Source: Croceimicrobium sp965279135
GTDB lineage: Bacteria > Bacteroidota > Bacteroidia > Flavobacteriales > Schleiferiaceae
Assembly: GCA_965279135.1 (NCBI GenBank)
Contig: OZ257133.1
Span: 248,001 to 312,000 of the forward strand
DNA length: 64,000 nucleotides
Reading direction: 5' to 3'
Part shown: positions 60,194-64,000 of the stretch, one piece after another
How the letters are laid out: every line of letters starts with the position of its first letter
Numbering within the stretch: the first letter of the stretch is position 1
Position numbers and translations under genes: made by a program
Notes under the pieces: generated by a model
What the model was told of the DNA's origin: nothing
What the model saw: the letters and a program-made list of their open reading frames with translations, nothing else
Databases searched by the model: none

Positions 60194-61537
60194 ATGATAA
60201 AGCAATACCACCTGAAGGTCCATTCCTTTTTCCTCCTACTGGTTGTCCTAAGCGCGGCATGTGCTTTACCTCCGGCGGAGAATGAGGCTAATAGCATAAC
60301 CAAATCAGAGATCCGTTTAACCGAAGATGGCTATCAGCTTTTCCTAAATGATGAAGCCTTTTACATCAAAGGAGCGGGATTGGAATTTGGCAATATTCAA
60401 TTATTGGCAGAGCATGGGGCAAATGCCTTTCGCACCTGGAGGACAGATAATGGGCAGCGGAGCGCCAAGGAGGTTTTAGATGAGGCCCATCAATATGGAT
60501 TGAAAGTGGCAATGGGTCTCGAGGTGGGTCGCGAGCGACTCGGCTTTGATTACAATGATGAGGTGGCCGTGCAAGCTCAACTTGATCGTATACGAAAGGA
60601 GGTTTTAGAGATTAAGGATCACCCTGCATTAATCATTTGGGGGATTGGAAACGAACTCAATCACCATGCGGATAACCCTAAGGTATGGGACGCTGTGAAT
60701 GAAATATCCAAAATGATCCATGAAATTGACACCAATCATATTACCACCACATCCCTGGCGGGAATGAATAAGGAAGATGTAGATATGGTTCTTAGTAGGG
60801 CTCCCGATTTGGATGTCCTCAGCGTGCAGATGTACGGTGAGATTGAGATTTTGCCACAGCGTATTGCCGCCTCTGGTTATGAAGGTCCATTAATGGTGAC
60901 TGAGTGGGGCGCTACCGGATATTGGGAGGTGGGAACCACCGCTTGGGGGGCGCCCTTAGAGAATAACAGTTCGGTTAAGGCCGATTTTTATCGCAGTAGA
61001 TATGAGAAATCCATTCGGTCTCAAGCGCGACAGATGATTGGCTCATTCGTTTTTCTTTGGGGGCAAAAACAAGAACGCACCCCCACCTGGTTTGGGATGT
61101 TTATGCCTGATGGTCAGGAAACCGAATCGGTGGATGCCATGCACTATATCTGGAATGATAGCTGGCCTGACAATCGCTCCCCTCGCCTGGAGGATTTCCT
61201 TTTGGAAGGATATCGTGCCCCTGATAATATCTATCTTCTGGCTGGTGATCTTTACACTACCGAAGTCATAGTAAGCGATCCTGATCAAGATTCCTTGGTT
61301 TACCGCTGGGAGATTATGAAGGAGAGTACGTCTAAAGCAACCGGTGGTGATTCCGAATATATCCCAAAAGCGATTTCGAATCTATTTCAAGGTGAATCCG
61401 CTGCGAGTATGAATTTTACCGCCCCATCTGAGCCCGGGGCTTACCGACTCTTTGTTTATGTGGAGGATGGGCACCAACATGTTGCTCACGCGAATATTCC
61501 TTTTTGGGTGAATCCTTTGAATTATGATGAGAACTAG
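60194..61537 (+). CDS. GH2-type glycoside hydrolase lipoprotein
   Basis: 447 residues. A signal peptide ends in a cysteine region (LVVLSAACALPP) that may be lipidated. After a short N-terminal sheet a TIM barrel follows: IKGAGLEFGNIQLLAEHGANAFRTWR, YGLKVAMGLEVGRER, HPALIIWGIGNELNHH (acid/base E), VTEWGATGYW (nucleophile E) and GSFVFLWGQKQ. These are GH2-like (beta-galactosidase/glucuronidase type) features. The C-terminal 100 residues are Ig-like (DQDSLVYRWEIM, PGAYRLFVYVEDG). There is no sugar-transport partner nearby. The substrate is unknown. Confidence 0.85.
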   Translation: MIKQYHLKVHSFFLLLVVLSAACALPPAENEANSITKSEIRLTEDGYQLFLNDEAFYIKGAGLEFGNIQLLAEHGANAFRTWRTDNGQRSAKEVLDEAHQYGLKVAMGLEVGRERLGFDYNDEVAVQAQLDRIRKEVLEIKDHPALIIWGIGNELNHHADNPKVWDAVNEISKMIHEIDTNHITTTSLAGMNKEDVDMVLSRAPDLDVLSVQMYGEIEILPQRIAASGYEGPLMVTEWGATGYWEVGTTAWGAPLENNSSVKADFYRSRYEKSIRSQARQMIGSFVFLWGQKQERTPTWFGMFMPDGQETESVDAMHYIWNDSWPDNRSPRLEDFLLEGYRAPDNIYLLAGDLYTTEVIVSDPDQDSLVYRWEIMKESTSKATGGDSEYIPKAISNLFQGESAASMNFTAPSEPGAYRLFVYVEDGHQHVAHANIPFWVNPLNYDEN

Positions 61538-61638
61538 CCGGGATTTTTACATCGGGAAAGAATCCCTTTAACCCCTTATCCAATTTCCGGCTGAAACCGA
61601 AGGTAATCCATTAGTCCATGATAAGGTTAGGGGCGACT

Positions 61639-62253
61639 TTAGAGTGCTTTTTTATTAAACAACATGAGGTCAACTTCAAAATTATTAGTTTGATAACCGA
61701 CACCCGGAAAATGTCTTATCTCTCGACTAAAATTCAGTGTAAGGATTATGAATCTATCTTCTAATTCCCAGATTTCTGACTTTGAAAGAAAGTGGCTCTG
61801 ATCAATTTCCTCTTTTGTCTCAAGCGGTTCTCCAAAGGTTGAAGTGATTTGATTGTACAAGTGGTGGAATTTCTCTGTGAATATCTCTTCTTTTTCACTG
61901 AGAGAATAAAGAAGTTCAATGTTGTCATCAGCATTAAAATTTGGGTTGTAAAGTCCCCAGTAGTAGCGAATTATTGCGGTTTCGTTTTTGTCCTCACCGA
62001 ATAAGTACCAGACATGAAAGTCAAGAACAAAGTCTGAAATTTCCCTCTTGTAAATCCAACCAGAGGTGTATAGTTTTTGTCTAGTAATGTTTAGATCAAA
62101 AGTTAAATCGGCTGAATCAACTTCCATTGAGTTCAAAGCGAATTCATATTCTTGGCATTTTCTGATTGATTGAAATTCAGCCTTGAGGTTCACTTGAGCA
62201 AGGATAGTGGGTCCGGAACATATAATAATTACCGGTAAAACGGTTTTTAGCAT
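61639..62253 (-). CDS. Secreted protein of unknown function (204 aa)
   Basis: MLKTVLPVIIICSGPTILAQ is a signal peptide. The rest is strand-rich with paired charged residues (LYTSGWIYKREISDFVLDFHVWYLFGEDKN, LEDRFIILTLNFSREIRHFP). I recognise no family. It is leftward and independent of the GH2 gene, which converges on it. Confidence 0.65.
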   Translation of the reverse strand: MLKTVLPVIIICSGPTILAQVNLKAEFQSIRKCQEYEFALNSMEVDSADLTFDLNITRQKLYTSGWIYKREISDFVLDFHVWYLFGEDKNETAIIRYYWGLYNPNFNADDNIELLYSLSEKEEIFTEKFHHLYNQITSTFGEPLETKEEIDQSHFLSKSEIWELEDRFIILTLNFSREIRHFPGVGYQTNNFEVDLMLFNKKAL

Positions 62254-62314
62254 ATCGTTTCAAATTCTAAGAATTATTACCAAAGTCAGCTTTACAATCC
62301 CAAACGCTTGATAG

Positions 62315-62851
62315 CTATTCTTCCAAAGAGAATTCCTCCACATGAGGAAAATGGATCGAAAAAACCACATCCGTGATCAGCCAGATATCCCCATCTTTGG
62401 CCAGATTCCATTTTTCATGTCCCCATTGAAACATCTTTTTATCCGAATAGAAGGCATAGTCGAAGGATATTGAGCCAATGGCCCCATCTGAGGAAAGGCT
62501 AAGGTTGTAAAACCGCTCCTCCTGTTCTTTGGAAGATTTACAAATGTCTCTTATAAAGCTTCGGTGATCTGAAACTGAGACCCCTTCGAATTCAGAATAG
62601 TCCTTTTTTATGGACCATTCTGTTTTCTTCGACATGATCCCGGTGAAATCTACCGATTCGCTGAAAAAGAGCGCATTGAATCTGATGCTATCCTTCTGAA
62701 TAATTGACTCTTTAAAATCATTTATCAATTGGGTCATGGCAAGACTATCAGTTGGTGATGTCTGAGCAAATGCTGCTACTGGGCCCAGGCAGAATAGCAT
62801 TAACAGCAAGAATTGAGTTTTTGAAGTCAGCTTTTTAAGGAATGATTGCAT
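62315..62851 (-). CDS. Secreted NTF2-like/SnoaL-like protein
   Basis: 178 residues. MQSFLKKLTSKTQFLLLMLFCLGPVAAFAQ is a signal peptide. The mature part begins TDSLAMTQLINDFKESIIQKDSIRFNALFFSESVDF and ends HEKWNLAKDGDIWLITDVVFSIHFP, the layout of nuclear-transport-factor-2-like domains, which bind or convert small ligands. The match is at fold level, with no catalytic residue visible. Confidence 0.7.
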   Translation of the reverse strand: MQSFLKKLTSKTQFLLLMLFCLGPVAAFAQTSPTDSLAMTQLINDFKESIIQKDSIRFNALFFSESVDFTGIMSKKTEWSIKKDYSEFEGVSVSDHRSFIRDICKSSKEQEERFYNLSLSSDGAIGSISFDYAFYSDKKMFQWGHEKWNLAKDGDIWLITDVVFSIHFPHVEEFSLEE

Positions 62852-62905
62852 AATTAATTCATGTAAGATTAGAGTTGAATGTCCGTGGCCTCAGCTGTCA
62901 ATCAC

Positions 62906-63277
62906 CTATTCATCGATTACCAGGCGCCCTTCTGTTTCCGCTTTCGTTCTGCCCCAAGCGGCAATTGCCTCTACAATTGGTATTAATGAATTCCCTTCTT
63001 CACTTAATTCATACTCTACTCTAGGTGGAACCTGGGCATATACCTTCCTTAAAACCAGTCCATCTTCCTCCAGGGCTTTTAATTGCAGAGATAACATTCT
63101 GTCGGTGATATCAGGGATGTGTTGTTTCAATTCACCAAAACGTTTCTTACCATTTCGAAGATACCATATTACAACCGCCTTCCATTTCCCGCCAATAAAA
63201 TGCATAGTTACGTCTAATGCGCAGTGAAAGTCTTGATTCAGCAAGCGGTATTTGTGCTTTTTCCCATCTATAATCAT
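62906..63277 (-). CDS. HxlR-family transcriptional regulator
   Basis: 123 residues. The HTH KHKYRLLNQDFHCALDVTMHFIGGKWKAVVIWYLRNGKKRFGELKQHIPDITDRMLSLQLKALEEDGLVLRKVYAQVPPRVEYELSEEG is the complete HxlR winged helix, including the typical ADVT/CALD region and GGKW. Regulators of this class often control a divergent oxidoreductase gene and respond to redox or quinone stress. Here the divergent neighbour at 63384 is an oxidoreductase, in line with that. Confidence 0.95.
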   Translation of the reverse strand: MIIDGKKHKYRLLNQDFHCALDVTMHFIGGKWKAVVIWYLRNGKKRFGELKQHIPDITDRMLSLQLKALEEDGLVLRKVYAQVPPRVEYELSEEGNSLIPIVEAIAAWGRTKAETEGRLVIDE

Positions 63278-63383
63278 AATGCCTTGCTATTAAAAATGAT
63301 AGCTGCTATCATTATTGATACTCTGTTGTCTAGGTTTTTTTATAACTATACTTTTGAAAGTGTATAACAAAACTATAGTAAAA

Positions 63384-64000
63384 ATGGAAATAGCAGTTTT
63401 AGGAACAGGCATAGTAGGAAGAACTATTGCCAAAAAACTGGTTCAACTTGGGCATCATACTACAATTGGTACAAGAGATGTTGGCAATACCCTAGGAACT
63501 AAAGGTCAAGATGGAACAGGCAATGCTTCGTTTAAAGAATGGTATGCAGAAAACAGTCAAGTGAAACTTCAGTCTTTCCGTGAAGCGAGTAAGAACGCCG
63601 GGATCATTTTTAATTGTACCGGAGGGCAAGCAACATTAACGGCCTTAGACTCAATAGGCGACCAGATTTTAGCTGATAGAATATTGATTGATGTTGCCAA
63701 TCCTTTGGATTTCAGCAATGGTATGCCTCCTTCACTTTCTCCAGTAAATACCGATTCGCTTGGGGAACAAATCCAAAGAAGGTTTCCCGAATTACGCGTG
63801 GTAAAGTCATTAAATACCATGAATACCCAATTGATGGTTTCACCGTCTTCTCTGGAGGGAGATCACAATGTTTTTGTATGCGGTAATGATGAGGCTGCAA
63901 AAAGGGCTACTAAAGAATTATTGAAGGAATTTGGTTGGCGAGAGAACCTGATTATCGATTTGGGAGATATTACAAATGCGAGGGGAACGGAAATGCTTTT
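63384..64000 (+). CDS. F420-dependent-type NADP oxidoreductase, 3'-truncated by window edge
   Basis: Open from ATG 63384 to the window end (205 codons). The start MEIAVLGTGIVGRTIAKKLVQLGHHTTIGTR is the dinucleotide-binding GxGxxG of the NADP_oxidoreductase-F420 family. Further pieces: IIFNCTGGQATLTALDSIG, ILIDVANPLDFSNGMPPSLSP, NTDSLGEQIQRRFPELRVVKSLNTMNTQLM and FVCGNDEAAKRATKELL. It lies divergent from the HxlR regulator over a 106-base gap. The substrate is unknown; NADP-linked reduction of a quinone or flavin cofactor is plausible. Confidence 0.88.
   Translation, partial: MEIAVLGTGIVGRTIAKKLVQLGHHTTIGTRDVGNTLGTKGQDGTGNASFKEWYAENSQVKLQSFREASKNAGIIFNCTGGQATLTALDSIGDQILADRILIDVANPLDFSNGMPPSLSPVNTDSLGEQIQRRFPELRVVKSLNTMNTQLMVSPSSLEGDHNVFVCGNDEAAKRATKELLKEFGWRENLIIDLGDITNARGTEML

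Noticed and set aside
1..64000. CRISPR arrays, rRNA genes, integrases or transposases
   Set aside because: No regularly spaced repeats with unique spacers, no rRNA sequence and no recombinase motif were found by eye.

Overview
The window comes from a member of the Bacteroidota, most likely Flavobacteriales-like. The evidence is a type IX secretion sorting tail, SBBP repeats, a TonB receptor with a carboxypeptidase-like leader, promoter -7 boxes of the TAnnTTTG type and a one-component-style LytS/LytTR pair with a propeller sensor. I cannot name the genus. Base composition is moderate and even, except for a GC-rich stretch near 31.0-31.8 kb.

Region by region. (1) 1-15.9 kb is surface biology: a 5'-truncated RHS/YD-repeat protein, a second 2940-residue SpvB/RHS giant ending in a possible HNH-like nuclease tip, and a T9SS-exported SBBP propeller protein. 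(2) 16-25.1 kb is ordinary chromosome: a TraB/GumN-family protein with an ECF sigma factor and a 4-TM protein, several small envelope or unknown proteins, and a propeller-sensor histidine kinase with its LytTR response regulator. (3) 25.2-31.9 kb is an accessory island of about 6.7 kb. It is bounded by 31-bp direct repeats (one mismatch) that contain the 3' end of a tRNA-Val, and the intact tRNA-Val lies 0.35 kb beyond its right edge. The island carries a complete type II CBASS operon (CD-NTase, Cap2 E1/E2, Cap3 JAB, Cap5 HNH-SAVED), a small XRE regulator, an unknown helical protein and a SymE-like toxin. It also holds two inverted, diverged copies of a GC-rich element. No integrase is present. 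(4) 32.4-46.5 kb is a long leftward gene train: YbjN/CesT-like, PspA, OB-fold membrane protein, flotillin, giant AAA+ protein, DUF4178, lipoprotein, DUF350, spermidine-synthase-like protein, AdoMet decarboxylase and isoaspartyl peptidase. A divergent XRE regulator and palindromic candidate operators lie at its head. It looks like a membrane-stress and polyamine module. (5) 47.3-54.4 kb: aconitase B, then a TonB-dependent receptor with a beta-propeller phytase behind 11-bp-spaced direct repeats that resemble a Pho box. (6) 54.5-64 kb: two unknown proteins, an AraC regulator next to an SDR/SRPBCC operon, a GH2-like lipoprotein, two small secreted proteins, and an HxlR regulator divergent from a truncated F420-dependent-type oxidoreductase.

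The two most system-like loci are the tRNA-associated CBASS island, with its unexplained flanking repeats and its SymE pair, and the PspA/flotillin/AAA+/polyamine operon. All function calls rest on reading motifs by eye; no database search was run.
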